Source: Paenibacillus fonticola DSM 21315 | GTDB taxonomy: Bacteria; Bacillota; Bacilli; Paenibacillales; Paenibacillaceae | Direction of reading: 5' to 3' | DNA length: 64,000 nt | NCBI RefSeq assembly: GCF_000381905.1 | Contig: NZ_KB907252.1 | Span: forward strand, 1-64,000 | In this document: positions 7,340 to 16,832 of the stretch, piece by piece | Numbering within the stretch: position 1 is the first letter of the stretch | How the letters are laid out: every line of letters begins with the position of its first letter | Position numbers and translations under genes: made by a program | The notes under the pieces: generated by a model | What the model was told of the DNA's origin: nothing | The model's input: the letters and a program-made list of their open reading frames with translations, nothing else | Database searches by the model: none

Positions 7340-10300
7340 CTAATCGATAAACTTCAGCTGCTGCAGCATTTTCAGTAAAATAACAGCAGCTTGGGCACGC
7401 GTTACTGTACTCGATGAGTTAAACTTTCCATCGTCATCCCCTTTCAAAATTCCGCGGTTGGCCAGCAGCGCCACGCTTGATTCCGCCCACGCCGGGATCG
7501 CCTCTTTGTCCTTAAACACAGCTAGAGACGATGCTGTAGACAAAGGCGTTTCCATCGCTGTTATTCCAGCGGTCATTCCAGCAGCTGTTCCAGCTTCATT
7601 CCTTGTGACGAAGCGAACGGCATGTGCTGTCATCACTGCCATTTCCGCACGGGTCAGTTCGGCATTCGGCAGGAAGCGGCCCATCTCGTCTCCGCTGACA
7701 AGGCCATACTTGGCAGCAGCTCCAATCTCTCCCGCAAAGGACGTATTTGGACCAATATCTGTAAACTTGCTGTCGCTGTGTACTGGAGCCATTCCTAAGC
7801 TTCGGACGAGCGCTTTTGTAAATTCCGCCTTCGTCATCGCTGCCCCGGGTCCATAATTCTCCTCGTCGACGCCCTTGACGATAAATTTGGAGGCCAGCGG
7901 CCCAATATACGGCTCAGCCCAATGTCCCTTAACATCCGCATAATTTTTAGTATACTCCAGTACAGCATAAATGCTGTTGCCCGGACGCTTCATTTCCAAA
8001 GCAGGCCCTCTATCGGAATTTACAAGCACAGCGGGAACGAAAGACAATTCCCCGTTAGCTTCATTGAAATGAACCGCCGTTAATACACGGCTATTAACCG
8101 GTTTAGGGAGATAAATCATCCGGCTGACATACGTCAAGCCGAATTGATGCAAGCCACGTTCCTCTTCATCCACCGAAATGCTGACATTGAAATCCATCGC
8201 CGTATTAGCCACTAATGCGGCTCCAAGTGCTTGCGCCTCGTATTCCATTTTTTCAAGCGCCTTGCCCGTTAGCGGAATTAGGGAGATATTAACCATAGCC
8301 CGGCTGAAATCGATCGGATCGCTCATGCTATTCCCTTGTCCCGAAGGCCCGAGGCCGAGTACGTGCAGCGGAAGACCATAGCTGGCGCGGGCAGTCTGAA
8401 TAACAAGGATGATTTTGTCGTCTTTGCCCGAAGCCAGAGCAAGCACCTCTGCAGGCAAGGACACTTTAACAGCACCGTTCAGCTCATTCGCCCGGACCAC
8501 GAGCTCACGCCGGACACTGCGCTTAGCTGCGGCAAGTGCAGTCTGAATGTGCTTCGCACTCGCAGTTATGCGGGTCAGTTCTGTACCGTCAGCTTGCAGT
8601 TCCTTTACGATCTGCAGCTGTTTTCCGCTCAGTTCATATGCTTGAGCTCCAGCTTCCGGATTTGCCTGAGGAGTATTTTCCGGCTTAGCAGCGGGGTTAC
8701 CGGGTGATGTTTGCGGCCCCGCAGGGGTTGATCCCGAAGATGACCCCGAAGAAGAATCCGGCGTATTGCCGCCACCGCCCGTACCACTGTCCCCTCCACC
8801 GTTACCGTTCGGCTTCGCCAGCTCAATAATGCGTCCCTCTACGATAGGGGATACTTTTCCGCCAAGCAGATCCACATATTCCATGAAAATTTCATAATCC
8901 GGATAGCCCAAATCCTCGTTGTATGCTCCGTTAGCGATAGCCTCGGCAAATGACGCATATCCATCGCCGCCATTCGCTACAAAACTGTTAGTTGCCAAAC
9001 GATACGTCGCCGTTTCACTTAATGGGACATACACGTCTTCCTTTTTTATCTGAATATCATAAACCTTGCTGTTGGCAGGCCCATCCGGATCCCATTTAAA
9101 CTTCATACCGGCTACCTGCGGAAATTTCCCCGGTAAATCCGCAAGCTTCGCCCCACTGATTCCATTCTCTAGCCCCTCCCTCAACTGTTTTCCAGTCACA
9201 TCTAGGACAAATAGCGTGTTTCCGAAAGGCATTACCGTACGCAGCTCGCCCATCGTAATATCGCCTTCATCGATCGAAGCACGAATACCTCCGCCGTTCA
9301 TGAGCGCAATGTCCGCATCTTTTAACTGCTTTGCCTTAGAGAGCATGCCATCGGCTATCAGGTTGCCCAAATTCGTTTCCCGGGAACGAGCGTGACCGCG
9401 CTCGCCGTCCAGCACGACCTTAGCAACGCCGATTACCTGCTTCTTGAGCACATCCAGTTCCTCGTTGAATGGTGCAAGCATCGCTTGGGCCATGCTGTCC
9501 TCCGCAATCATGCTGTCTACTGCAATCAGTTGGCCGCTTGTCAGACCTTCTCCTGTCAGCACCACACCTTGATTGTCAAAATACAAATCCACCCGTCCCA
9601 AATACTTCCCCCATTCATTAGACTGGACGATTACCGTAGGCGCACTGTTTGTGCCATTCTTCACGATTTCCGGCTCATCTAGCTTCGTATGGGTATGCCC
9701 GCCGACGATTAGATCAATTCCTTCAACTTGTCGGGCCAATTCCTTATCCCTGGCGTACCCCAGATGAGATAAAGCAATAATAATGTCCAGTCCTTCCGCT
9801 TCCATAGCATTGACCGCCTCAGTTGCAGCCTCCGCCGCCTGACGGAAGACGACATCCTTTCCCGGGCTAGACGTCTCCTTCGTATCCTCCGTTGTTAAAC
9901 CCATCACCCCAACGCGCCGACCGTTTACATCTAGTACAATATAGGGGTATACGCCAGCATCGAGGGTAGATTTCGGAGCGCTGGCATCAATCGTCTTCGG
10001 CAGCTTGAGCAGCGGACTCATATGCTGATCCTGACTGAAATCAATGTTGGAGCTAACGAGCGGAAAGTGCGCTTGGCGCACAAAATCAGCCAATACAGCC
10101 GTTCCTTTATCAAACTCATGATTGCCGAAAGTCATGGCATCATATTTCATTAAATTCATAAATGCGAGATCAGCCATCCCCTGCCATTTTGTAAAATAAA
10201 GATCTCCTGAGAATACATCCCCAGCGTCCAAAAGCAGGCTGTTGCCCGCAGCCTCCTCACGTATTTGCCGGACAAGCGTTGTCCGCTTGGCCACATCGGC

Positions 10301-10792
10301 CAGATGTGCATGCGTATCATTCGTATGCATCACGGTCAGCTTCCAGTTTCCAGACGTTTCTTCTGCATGCGGGGAAGGCGGCTGCACTTCCAGCTCCAGT
10401 ACGGCCTCCGCAACAAGAGCTGGTGAACTGCTGTCCGTGACCTGTATCGTTATCGGCACGACGCCAGCAGATGCTTCCCCGGGAATTCCCGATATCGTTC
10501 CGCTTGCCGGTTCTATGTACAGTCCTTCAGGCAGTTCAAGTGCAGCAAAGGTATAAGGCAGTTGTCCCCCATACACATCGATCGTAACTGAATATGCTGT
10601 GCCTGCAGTTGCTTTTGGAAGCAGCTGCTCCGCAATGCCAAAGGAAGAGACGTCAGTGGATACGCTTGCCTTCTGAGCCCCAGTATACTCCGGCTGCTCA
10701 GCCATAAGCGCTGTTCCGCTAAATAAGCAAGCCGTCATAAGCGGTACGATTAGAAGCAGTGCAAGCGACTTGTAACCCTTTTTTCCTAACAT
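7340..10792 (-). CDS. SLH-anchored 5'-nucleotidase / 2',3'-cyclic phosphodiesterase
   Basis: An 1150-residue exported enzyme. Residues 1-31 form a signal peptide (cleavage likely after ALMA). About 45-140 is a putative Ig-like domain ('LPYTFAALELPEGL'). About 150-400 is a metallophosphoesterase domain with 'HTNDTHAHL', 'DAGDVFSGD', 'GNHEFD' and 'GGHTHT' metal-binding motifs. About 430-650 is the 5'-nucleotidase C-terminal domain ('ETNLGNLIADGM', 'NGGGIRA'). A Gly/Ser/Pro linker and a beta-rich segment follow, then three SLH domains at about 965-1150 ('DVKGHWAEPYIG', 'FTDIGPNTSF', 'FKDKEAIPAWAE'). It probably salvages extracellular nucleotides at the cell wall. Start ATG 10792 follows GGGAGG. 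Confidence 0.92.
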   Translation of the reverse strand: MLGKKGYKSLALLLIVPLMTACLFSGTALMAEQPEYTGAQKASVSTDVSSFGIAEQLLPKATAGTAYSVTIDVYGGQLPYTFAALELPEGLYIEPASGTISGIPGEASAGVVPITIQVTDSSSPALVAEAVLELEVQPPSPHAEETSGNWKLTVMHTNDTHAHLADVAKRTTLVRQIREEAAGNSLLLDAGDVFSGDLYFTKWQGMADLAFMNLMKYDAMTFGNHEFDKGTAVLADFVRQAHFPLVSSNIDFSQDQHMSPLLKLPKTIDASAPKSTLDAGVYPYIVLDVNGRRVGVMGLTTEDTKETSSPGKDVVFRQAAEAATEAVNAMEAEGLDIIIALSHLGYARDKELARQVEGIDLIVGGHTHTKLDEPEIVKNGTNSAPTVIVQSNEWGKYLGRVDLYFDNQGVVLTGEGLTSGQLIAVDSMIAEDSMAQAMLAPFNEELDVLKKQVIGVAKVVLDGERGHARSRETNLGNLIADGMLSKAKQLKDADIALMNGGGIRASIDEGDITMGELRTVMPFGNTLFVLDVTGKQLREGLENGISGAKLADLPGKFPQVAGMKFKWDPDGPANSKVYDIQIKKEDVYVPLSETATYRLATNSFVANGGDGYASFAEAIANGAYNEDLGYPDYEIFMEYVDLLGGKVSPIVEGRIIELAKPNGNGGGDSGTGGGGNTPDSSSGSSSGSTPAGPQTSPGNPAAKPENTPQANPEAGAQAYELSGKQLQIVKELQADGTELTRITASAKHIQTALAAAKRSVRRELVVRANELNGAVKVSLPAEVLALASGKDDKIILVIQTARASYGLPLHVLGLGPSGQGNSMSDPIDFSRAMVNISLIPLTGKALEKMEYEAQALGAALVANTAMDFNVSISVDEEERGLHQFGLTYVSRMIYLPKPVNSRVLTAVHFNEANGELSFVPAVLVNSDRGPALEMKRPGNSIYAVLEYTKNYADVKGHWAEPYIGPLASKFIVKGVDEENYGPGAAMTKAEFTKALVRSLGMAPVHSDSKFTDIGPNTSFAGEIGAAAKYGLVSGDEMGRFLPNAELTRAEMAVMTAHAVRFVTRNEAGTAAGMTAGITAMETPLSTASSLAVFKDKEAIPAWAESSVALLANRGILKGDDDGKFNSSSTVTRAQAAVILLKMLQQLKFID

Positions 10793-11213
10793 AATCTACC
10801 TCCCTACATTATTATCGCCCCAATCATATAGAATAAATGTTATCGCTAAGGCATCACTTTTTCCGGTTTATGTAAATTACTTCAATATCGAACTCAAATT
10901 TAGGCAGTAAATGCAAACAAGGATAACCCCATTAATCGATACAGGAGGTTATCCTTGTTGCTATATAAGTTGAACAATAAAATGGATGTGGGGCAAGTAC
11001 GTAAAATGTTCCTACGATCGCTGTTGCTCCCAGATTTCTTGGATGATATAGATTCATAAGAGGTAGAAATCCACTCACAAAGGCGACCACAAGCTTATGC
11101 TCTCGAAGCAGCTTTCTTTCAGAAAGCTTTCAGTTTCTTCAGAATCATTTTCCTGCCTTGCCTGCATCTCATTTTTCAGTTCATCTTATATAGTTATATT
11201 CAGTTTATCTCCC
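10793..11213. other. intergenic region with two inverted repeats
   Basis: It contains a 13-bp inverted repeat at 10916-10959 and a shorter one at 11111-11129 (AGCTTTCT/AGAAAGCT). A 29-codon plus-strand frame (10970-11059) lacks a ribosome binding site. No further gene is seen. Confidence 0.5.
10916..10959. repeat. 13-bp inverted repeat hairpin
   Basis: AACAAGGATAACC is repeated in inverted orientation after an 18-base loop. There is no T-run on either side, so it may be a stabilising hairpin rather than a terminator. Confidence 0.55.
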
Positions 11214-12194
11214 TCAAGCTGACGCAGCGATCTCCTCTGATGAGGATTGAGACTGACGGGAAATCGTAAACAGGGTAATCCATATCAGCATAAATCCAAA
11301 CAACTGGGCCACCGTGACTACTTCCTGAAAAGCAATCCAGTTAATGAGCACCCCGACCATCGGAAAGCTCAATTCAGCTAGAGTGGCTACGGAGGCCTTC
11401 GTAGTTGTCAGCCCTTTATAGTAAACGAGCAAACTGAGCAAACCTGGCAGCAGTGCCTGACCTAGCAAATTCAGCGAAACTGCGGCAAATGCGCCAGACT
11501 CCGCAGGTATATTCCAGGCGGCGCCTTCATTCCACGTGATCGCAAACAACAAAGGCAGTGCCAATAAGAAACGAAGTGAAGTTACCGTCTCATACTTCAT
11601 CTGCCCCACCATCAGACGCCCCATTACGGTAGAACCGCCCCACAAGGCAGCCGCGCCGAGCGACAGCAGGCTTCCGATCTGCACAATTTCACTCCAATGC
11701 CCGATCGGCAGCGTAAAGCCAAAAGTCAGCAAGTATGTGCCTGCAAGAGCTAGCATAATGAGCCAGGAAAAATGTCTTGGCAAACGCTCTTTGAGCAGCA
11801 ATCTCGCTAAAATAATCGCAAACAACGGCTGGAGCTTTTGCAGCAGCAGGACGGCATTGGGATTGCCGTTAACGAGTCCCATCGTGAACAGGATAGTAGC
11901 GATCGCTGAACCTCCCCAAGAAATAAAGAGAAGGGCACCGGCTTGCTTCCAGCCTAGTCCGCGAAGCTCCTGGCGATTCCTCCACATTACCGGAACAGCT
12001 ATTAGCGCGATAATGATATGCTCCAGCAGCACGATTTGCGCTGAAGTGAGCGACTTCAGCAGAATGATGCGAAATAATGGATCGGCGCCCCATAAGGCGG
12101 CTCCGAGAACGACGAGCCAGAATCCGCTCTTGGAGCGGGCGGCTTTCAGCGGCAGCGAAGAATTAACTTTGACTCCTAGACTTACATTTTCCAT
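11214..12194 (-). CDS. EamA/DMT-superfamily transporter under FMN riboswitch control (candidate riboflavin transporter)
   Basis: A 326-residue protein with about ten membrane helices and two EamA repeats ('LGAALWGADPLFRIILLKS' and later 'GAAALWGGSTVMGRL'). The drug/metabolite transporter superfamily includes the RibN riboflavin importers. An unmistakable FMN aptamer (12329-12475) lies directly upstream on the same strand with a terminator hairpin between, so expression should fall when FMN is abundant. That regulation points to riboflavin or a flavin precursor as substrate; this is inference. Start ATG 12194 follows AGGAGA. It stands alone, without riboflavin synthesis genes nearby. Confidence 0.9.
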   Translation of the reverse strand: MENVSLGVKVNSSLPLKAARSKSGFWLVVLGAALWGADPLFRIILLKSLTSAQIVLLEHIIIALIAVPVMWRNRQELRGLGWKQAGALLFISWGGSAIATILFTMGLVNGNPNAVLLLQKLQPLFAIILARLLLKERLPRHFSWLIMLALAGTYLLTFGFTLPIGHWSEIVQIGSLLSLGAAALWGGSTVMGRLMVGQMKYETVTSLRFLLALPLLFAITWNEGAAWNIPAESGAFAAVSLNLLGQALLPGLLSLLVYYKGLTTTKASVATLAELSFPMVGVLINWIAFQEVVTVAQLFGFMLIWITLFTISRQSQSSSEEIAASA

Positions 12195-12237
12195 GATGCT
12201 TTCTCCTATCTTGAATACGGAGTCTTTATGAACAGAA

Positions 12238-12279
12238 AGCCCCCGTCATCGACACTAGTTGTCGACCTGTACGGGGGCT
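12238..12279 (-). terminator. riboswitch expression-platform terminator
   Basis: On the minus strand AGCCCCCGT pairs with ACGGGGGCT, with an inner stem TCGACA/TGTCGA. It sits between the FMN aptamer and the transporter start codon and is followed by a T-rich stretch (TTCTGTT). It is the likely FMN-dependent terminator. Confidence 0.75.
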
Positions 12280-12328
12280 GATCAAATAAGCTTGCCTTGG
12301 CACAAAAAACCGCAGCATGCTTACCCTT

Positions 12329-12475
12329 GATCTTCTCCCATCCGGACTTTACCGTCGGCCTTGGAATTTCACCAAGTCAGTCGCCACCTTGTTCAAGTGA
12401 CGAGTCGCGGGCTGAAGCACGTTCATGGAACGAACTATAACCGCCGGTCAGGAATTTCACCTTACCCCGAAGATC
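12329..12475 (-). promoter_or_regulatory. FMN riboswitch (RFN element)
   Basis: Read on the minus strand, the P1 stem GATCTTC/GAAGATC encloses the conserved blocks of the RFN element: TCGGGG, GGTGAAATTCC, GACCGGCGGT, AGCCCGCGAC, TTGGTGAAATTCCAA, GCCGACGGT, AAAGTCCGGATGGGAGAAG. All five arms are identifiable. The element binds FMN and controls the downstream EamA transporter. Confidence 0.97.
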
Positions 12476-12781
12476 CATATTCAAATGTATTTTTGATGCA
12501 TTGAACTGTACTTTTGCTTTGAATTTAGAATACTACAAATTTATGCTTATTCCTGTGAAGGAAGTCACATTTGAAACGACACTTTGCTTTGTTTCATAAA
12601 GTTTCAATTCACTTTCATATAGTATAACACTTTTTCATTATATGTGAAGCCTACTGCCAATTTATACCGATTGTGCATTTGCACAACACACTGCTTTCGT
12701 TGTTGATCGATCGTTCTCTTCATTCCAGGGGTTTGCTACAATGGTCAGTAGAACCAATCCGTGAAAAAGAGGTGCCCTATT
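12476..12781. other. divergent promoter region
   Basis: AT-rich DNA between the riboswitch leader (minus) and the FetA-like gene (plus). A plus-strand extended -10 element (TGCTACAAT, 12735-12743) is a reasonable start signal for the ABC genes. No clear promoter for the riboswitch transcript was fixed. Confidence 0.4.
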
Positions 12782-13537
12782 TTGCCACAAATGCTGGAAA
12801 TTGAACAATTGAAGAAGAGCCATGCCAATACGCCCGAAATTCTTCTATTTCGCGATGTAGACGCGGCAGCGGCCCAGCATGACCGCATTGCGCTGCTCGG
12901 AAGCTCAGGACAGGGCAAGAGTACTCTGCTGCGAATTCTGTCCTTGCTGGATATCGCCGATGAAGGAGTGATCCGCTTTGCGGGCCTTTCCTCTAAACAA
13001 GCCGATCCCATTCAATGGCGAATGAAAATTTGCTATGTCGCCCAGCAAGCGGTCATGCTGCCAGGCAGTGTTGAAGATAATTTAAAAATAACCCACGAGC
13101 TTCATCACATCCCGTACAATGTCACGCTTGTAAAAAAACTATTAACACAATCGGGTTTGGAATCGCTCGACCTAAGTAAAAAGGCTTCCGAGCTGTCCGG
13201 CGGCGAGAAGCAGCGCATCTCCCTGATCCGTGCCTTGTTATTGCGGCCGCAAATGCTATTGCTGGACGAAATTACGGCTTCACTGGATCAATGCAACGCA
13301 ATGCGGGTAGAGGACATGCTCGAGGAATGGCACCAACAGGAAGGCACGGGCATGATCTGGGTCACGCATCAATTGGAGCAAGCCGCCCGCATTAGCGATT
13401 ACGTCTGGTTTATGGGAAATCGCACTTTGCTCGAAAAGTCGCCTACCCGCCAATTTTTCGAACAGCCGGCCACAGAGCTGGCGCGGCAATATTTGCAGCA
13501 GCCGCTGGTCAAGGGGGATGAACTATGTCTCTCCTAG
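12782..13537 (+). CDS. fetA: FetA/YbbL-like ABC ATPase (metal export)
   Basis: A 251-residue ATP-binding subunit. Walker A 'GSSGQGKST' (about residue 45), the ABC signature 'LSGGEKQR' (about 140) and Walker B 'MLLLDEITASLD' (about 163) are intact, with 'WVTHQ' as H-loop. The partner permease starts inside its 3' end and belongs to the FetB/UPF0014 family, which identifies this as FetA-type. In E. coli FetAB exports iron and protects against peroxide stress. Start TTG 12782 has AAGAGGTG seven bases upstream; the upstream in-frame GTG at 12761 lacks such a site. Confidence 0.85.
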   Translation: MPQMLEIEQLKKSHANTPEILLFRDVDAAAAQHDRIALLGSSGQGKSTLLRILSLLDIADEGVIRFAGLSSKQADPIQWRMKICYVAQQAVMLPGSVEDNLKITHELHHIPYNVTLVKKLLTQSGLESLDLSKKASELSGGEKQRISLIRALLLRPQMLLLDEITASLDQCNAMRVEDMLEEWHQQEGTGMIWVTHQLEQAARISDYVWFMGNRTLLEKSPTRQFFEQPATELARQYLQQPLVKGDELCLS

Positions 13538-14277
13538 CGCTCAGCTTTACGATCATTTTTGTTATGGTAACGATGCTCATCTCCGTCTGGCAGAAGCTTG
13601 ATCTGGAAAAAGATATCGCCATCGGAACGGTCCGTGCCGCTGCACAATTGCTGCTGGTCGGGTATGTGCTCCAGTTTGTGTTTAACAGCAATCATCCTTT
13701 ATTCATACTAGCTATCATTGTGTTTATGATTATCATCGCTTCGAGAAATGCAGCCAAACGCGGTAAAGGTCTCGCAGGCATTTGGTGGAGAGTGGCCGTC
13801 GCCATTTCAGCCACTGAGCTGTTAATGATGGGGCTGCTGCTCGGACTGAACATTATTGAACCTACACCCCAGTATATAATTCCGATTAGCGGAATGACGA
13901 TCGGCAATGCGATGGTTGTCGCTGGCTTGTTCCTGAACCAGTTCAAGCGCGATATTCAGGCCTCTTCGGGAGAAATTGAAACATTGCTGTCCCTTGGAGC
14001 TACCGCACGTAGGGCTGTGCAAAACGTCATGCAGCGCTCGGTAAAATCCAGCATGATCCCGACGATCGATGGGATGAAAACTGTAGGACTCGTTCAGCTT
14101 CCAGGCATGATGACGGGGATGATCATTGCTGGTGCCAACCCTGTTGAAGCGGTTCGTTATCAGATTCTTATCGTTTTCGCCTTCACAAGCTCTGCAGCCA
14201 TCACCAGCATCCTGCTTAGCACGCTAAGCTACCGGCAATGGTTCACGAAGGATTTACTCCTTCGCCAAGTGGATTAA
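13525..14277 (+). CDS. fetB: FetB/UPF0014 family permease
   Basis: A 250-residue membrane protein with about seven helices. Typical family stretches are 'GTVRAAAQLLLVGY', 'GMTIGNAMVVAGL', 'ALSLGATA'-like 'LLSLGATARRAV', and 'VGLVQLPGMMTGMI'. It overlaps fetA by 13 bp and has AGGGGGATG before ATG 13525, so the pair forms a two-gene operon. Metal specificity (iron in the E. coli homologue) is assumed from the family. Confidence 0.9.
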   Translation: MSLLALSFTIIFVMVTMLISVWQKLDLEKDIAIGTVRAAAQLLLVGYVLQFVFNSNHPLFILAIIVFMIIIASRNAAKRGKGLAGIWWRVAVAISATELLMMGLLLGLNIIEPTPQYIIPISGMTIGNAMVVAGLFLNQFKRDIQASSGEIETLLSLGATARRAVQNVMQRSVKSSMIPTIDGMKTVGLVQLPGMMTGMIIAGANPVEAVRYQILIVFAFTSSAAITSILLSTLSYRQWFTKDLLLRQVD

Positions 14278-14350
14278 GCCAAGTGGAATAAACGGAAGCG
14301 ATAGAGAAATTAAATATAAGATAGAGATAGTCCAGCCCAATTTTCAACTT

Positions 14351-14392
14351 AAAATCCGGAGCCTCTCAGTATAGAGCAGGCTCCGGATTTTT
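14351..14392. terminator. bidirectional terminator
   Basis: AAAATCCGGAGCCT and AGGCTCCGGATTTT form a 14-bp stem flanked by A- and T-runs, between convergent fetB and metQ. Confidence 0.85.
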
Positions 14393-14409
14393 ATAATCAT
14401 CGTTTATGG

Positions 14410-15255
14410 TTATTCAAAGGCAGGTATGGCGATTTCATCGTAATTTTCCTGCAGGAATTGCTTCACTTCGGGTCCCGACATCACTTTAGCCAGCTTCTGC
14501 ACAGCTTCCGAATCCTGATTATCCTCACGGGCTACTAACGTAATGGCGAAGTCGGATTCCGCCGTCTCGGTCAGCAGCGCATCCTTTTTCGGCGTCAAGC
14601 CGAGCGGACTTGCATAAGCCGGAGTCATGAGCGCGAGATCCACGTCGTCCAGCATCCGCGCCAGCATAAGCAGATCCACTTCCTCGAATTTGTAATTTTT
14701 CTCGTTTTCAATAATATCGGCTTGGGTCGCGTTAATGCCTGCGCCTTCCTTCAGCTTGATTACTCCGGCTTTATCCAGCATATCCAGTGACCGGCCAATG
14801 TTGGACGGGTCGTTGGCGATAGCAATCACCGCGCCCTCCGGCAGCTCTTCCATTGATTTATAGCGCTTTGAATACGCGCCATATATGGCGTGGTAGATCG
14901 GCTGCACGGCTACCAGATTAGCGTTCTTGTTCTGGTTGTACTGCTCCATATACGGGACGTGCTGAAAGAAGTTGACGTCCACTTCCTTATTCGCCAGCGC
15001 ATCATTCGGCTGTATATTGTCCGAGAGTACAACAATCTCCAGATTAACGCCTTCCTCCTTCAGCAGCGGCTGAACGAGCTCGAGGATTTCGGTCATCGGC
15101 GGAATAAGCGTTGCCACTTTAAGCGTTGCCTCCTCCTGCTGCTGCAGCGATTCTGCCGGCGCAGCTTCCTTATTCGCTGCGCCGCTGTCCGCTTGTTTGC
15201 CGCAGCCGGCCAAAACGACCAGCAGTAATGAGAGTGTGAGCATCCATTTTTTCAT
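14410..15255 (-). CDS. metQ: MetQ/NlpA-family methionine-binding lipoprotein
   Basis: A 281-residue lipoprotein with signal peptide and lipobox 'VLAGCG' (Cys about 18). The mature part has the NlpA fold signatures 'EVDVNFFQHVPYMEQY' and 'IAIANDPSNIGRSL', and 'VDLALMTPAYA' near the end. It captures D/L-methionine or a related ligand for the MetNI transporter encoded upstream. Start ATG 15255 follows GGAGGG. A 61-bp gap separates it from the permease gene, and it shares the operon's terminator at 14351-14392. Confidence 0.9.
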   Translation of the reverse strand: MKKWMLTLSLLLVVLAGCGKQADSGAANKEAAPAESLQQQEEATLKVATLIPPMTEILELVQPLLKEEGVNLEIVVLSDNIQPNDALANKEVDVNFFQHVPYMEQYNQNKNANLVAVQPIYHAIYGAYSKRYKSMEELPEGAVIAIANDPSNIGRSLDMLDKAGVIKLKEGAGINATQADIIENEKNYKFEEVDLLMLARMLDDVDLALMTPAYASPLGLTPKKDALLTETAESDFAITLVAREDNQDSEAVQKLAKVMSGPEVKQFLQENYDEIAIPAFE

Positions 15256-15316
15256 CGTATGTTTCCCTCCGAATATCTAATCTAAGTATGATGCGATAAC
15301 CATGAACCTTATCTAG

Positions 15317-16000
15317 CTATGAACGCTTATCCAGCATTCTGGAAATCGTCGTGCCTGCATATTGAATGCCCTGTACCAGTACGATCATCAATAGGATCAC
15401 TCCGGTCATCAGCTCCGTCTCAAAACGCTGATACCCGTAGCGAATGGCAAAATCGCCAATCCCGCCGCCCCCGACGATCCCCATAACAGTAGAGTAGGAA
15501 ATGAAGCTAATCGTCGATGTAGTTAACCCGAGTACCAGACCAGAGCGGGCCTCCACGTACAAAAACTTGACGATCATCTCCAGCTTGGACGCACCCATTG
15601 AACGCGCCGCTTCGATCACGCCGCGAGGCACGTCGAGCAGCGCCTGCTCCACCTGCCGGGCATAGATAGCAATCGCCACGACCGCCAAAGGAATCGAGGC
15701 CGCCAGCGTGCCGATCGCCGTACCAACGATCATCCGGGTGAGCGGAATCATGAAGACGACCAGCAGCAGGAACGGGAACGAGCGGATGATATTGACGAGG
15801 CTGTTAAGCACCCATGACCAGGTATGGTTCTCGTAGATCTGGCCTTTTCGGCACAGGAACAGCAGCGTGCCAACAGGCAGGCCGCAGAGAATTGCGGCGG
15901 CAACCGATATTCCCACCATGAAGAACGTCTGGCCGATCGCCTTCCTGATCTCAGCCTCGTATTGAATCATACTGTCCAGCATTACAGAAATATCAAACAT
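15317..16000 (-). CDS. metI: MetI/MetP-family ABC permease
   Basis: A 227-residue protein with about five membrane helices and the EAA-loop 'DVPRGVIEAARSMGAS'. The stretch 'GLTTSTISFISYSTVMGIVGGGGIGDFAIRYGYQRF' region is typical of MetI. It overlaps metN by eight bases and has AGGGGC before ATG 16000. It forms the membrane channel for methionine import with MetN and MetQ. Confidence 0.92.
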   Translation of the reverse strand: MFDISVMLDSMIQYEAEIRKAIGQTFFMVGISVAAAILCGLPVGTLLFLCRKGQIYENHTWSWVLNSLVNIIRSFPFLLLVVFMIPLTRMIVGTAIGTLAASIPLAVVAIAIYARQVEQALLDVPRGVIEAARSMGASKLEMIVKFLYVEARSGLVLGLTTSTISFISYSTVMGIVGGGGIGDFAIRYGYQRFETELMTGVILLMIVLVQGIQYAGTTISRMLDKRS

Positions 16001-16757
16001 CGCTTAGCCCCTCCGTACCCAGCAATTGTTCCCTGTACGATTTCGGAGACGGGATCGCGGCAGTCTGATTCCGCGGCTGCAGTGCAAAGTTGTCCGTCAA
16101 CAGGCCGTCCTCCATCACGGAAACCTGTTGGCATATTTGCGCCACCACATCCATTTCGTGTGTGACGATAACGATCGTGACTCCCAACGTCTCGTTCACA
16201 TGCCGCAGGACACCAAGAATATCATGCGTCGTCTTCGGATCGAGGGAAGAGGTCGGTTCATCGCAGAGCAGCACCTTAGGCTGATTCGCCAAGGCACGGG
16301 CGATCGCTACCCGCTGCTTCTGCCCTCCGCTGAGCGCCGCCGGATACTCCTCCGCCTTATCCGATAACCCGACAAATTTCAGGCATTCGCTAACCCGCTC
16401 GGCCCGCTGCCTTCTCGGCAGCCCGGTCAGTTCCAGGGGAACGGAGACATTGCCGCTGACTGTACGATTCTGGAGCAGATTAAACTGCTGAAAAATCATA
16501 CCGATTGATCTTCGCGCTTGGCGCAGCTCGGTTTCGCTCATGCCGGTCCAGTCCTGGCCTGCCACGATGACCCTTCCTGCATCTGGAGCTTCCAGCATAT
16601 TCATCAGCCGCAGCAGCGTGGATTTCCCTGCACCGCTTGGACCGATGATTCCGTGAATCGATCCTTCCTCAACCGCTAGAGTTACTCCTTGAACCGCAGC
16701 TAGTCTATCATTTCGCTGCTGGCCATAGCTCTTGCTTACCTCATGCAGGGATATCAT
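15993..16757 (-). CDS. metN: MetN-like ABC ATPase lacking the C-terminal NIL domain
   Basis: A 254-residue ATPase. Walker A 'GPSGAGKST', signature 'LSGGQKQR' and Walker B 'VLLCDEPTSSLD' are intact, and 'FQQFNLLQNRTV' is the Q-loop. The order N-I-Q and the partners define it as MetN. Canonical MetN is about 340 residues with a C-terminal NIL/ACT-like domain that mediates trans-inhibition by methionine; this protein ends about 25 residues after the core, so that domain is absent. The leader carries no S-box, only a normal promoter. Confidence 0.9.
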   Translation of the reverse strand: MISLHEVSKSYGQQRNDRLAAVQGVTLAVEEGSIHGIIGPSGAGKSTLLRLMNMLEAPDAGRVIVAGQDWTGMSETELRQARRSIGMIFQQFNLLQNRTVSGNVSVPLELTGLPRRQRAERVSECLKFVGLSDKAEEYPAALSGGQKQRVAIARALANQPKVLLCDEPTSSLDPKTTHDILGVLRHVNETLGVTIVIVTHEMDVVAQICQQVSVMEDGLLTDNFALQPRNQTAAIPSPKSYREQLLGTEGLSDV

Positions 16758-16832
16758 CCGGCTTCCCCCTTTAACCGCCCTAAAATTGTACCACTAATAT
16801 TTAACACCTGTTATACTCATGATCTTCTCATG

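Noticed and set aside
10970-11059. 29-codon plus-strand frame (ends in LLLPDFLDDIDS)
   Set aside because: Starts at TTG without a ribosome binding site and lies in a repeat-bearing spacer; too short to judge.
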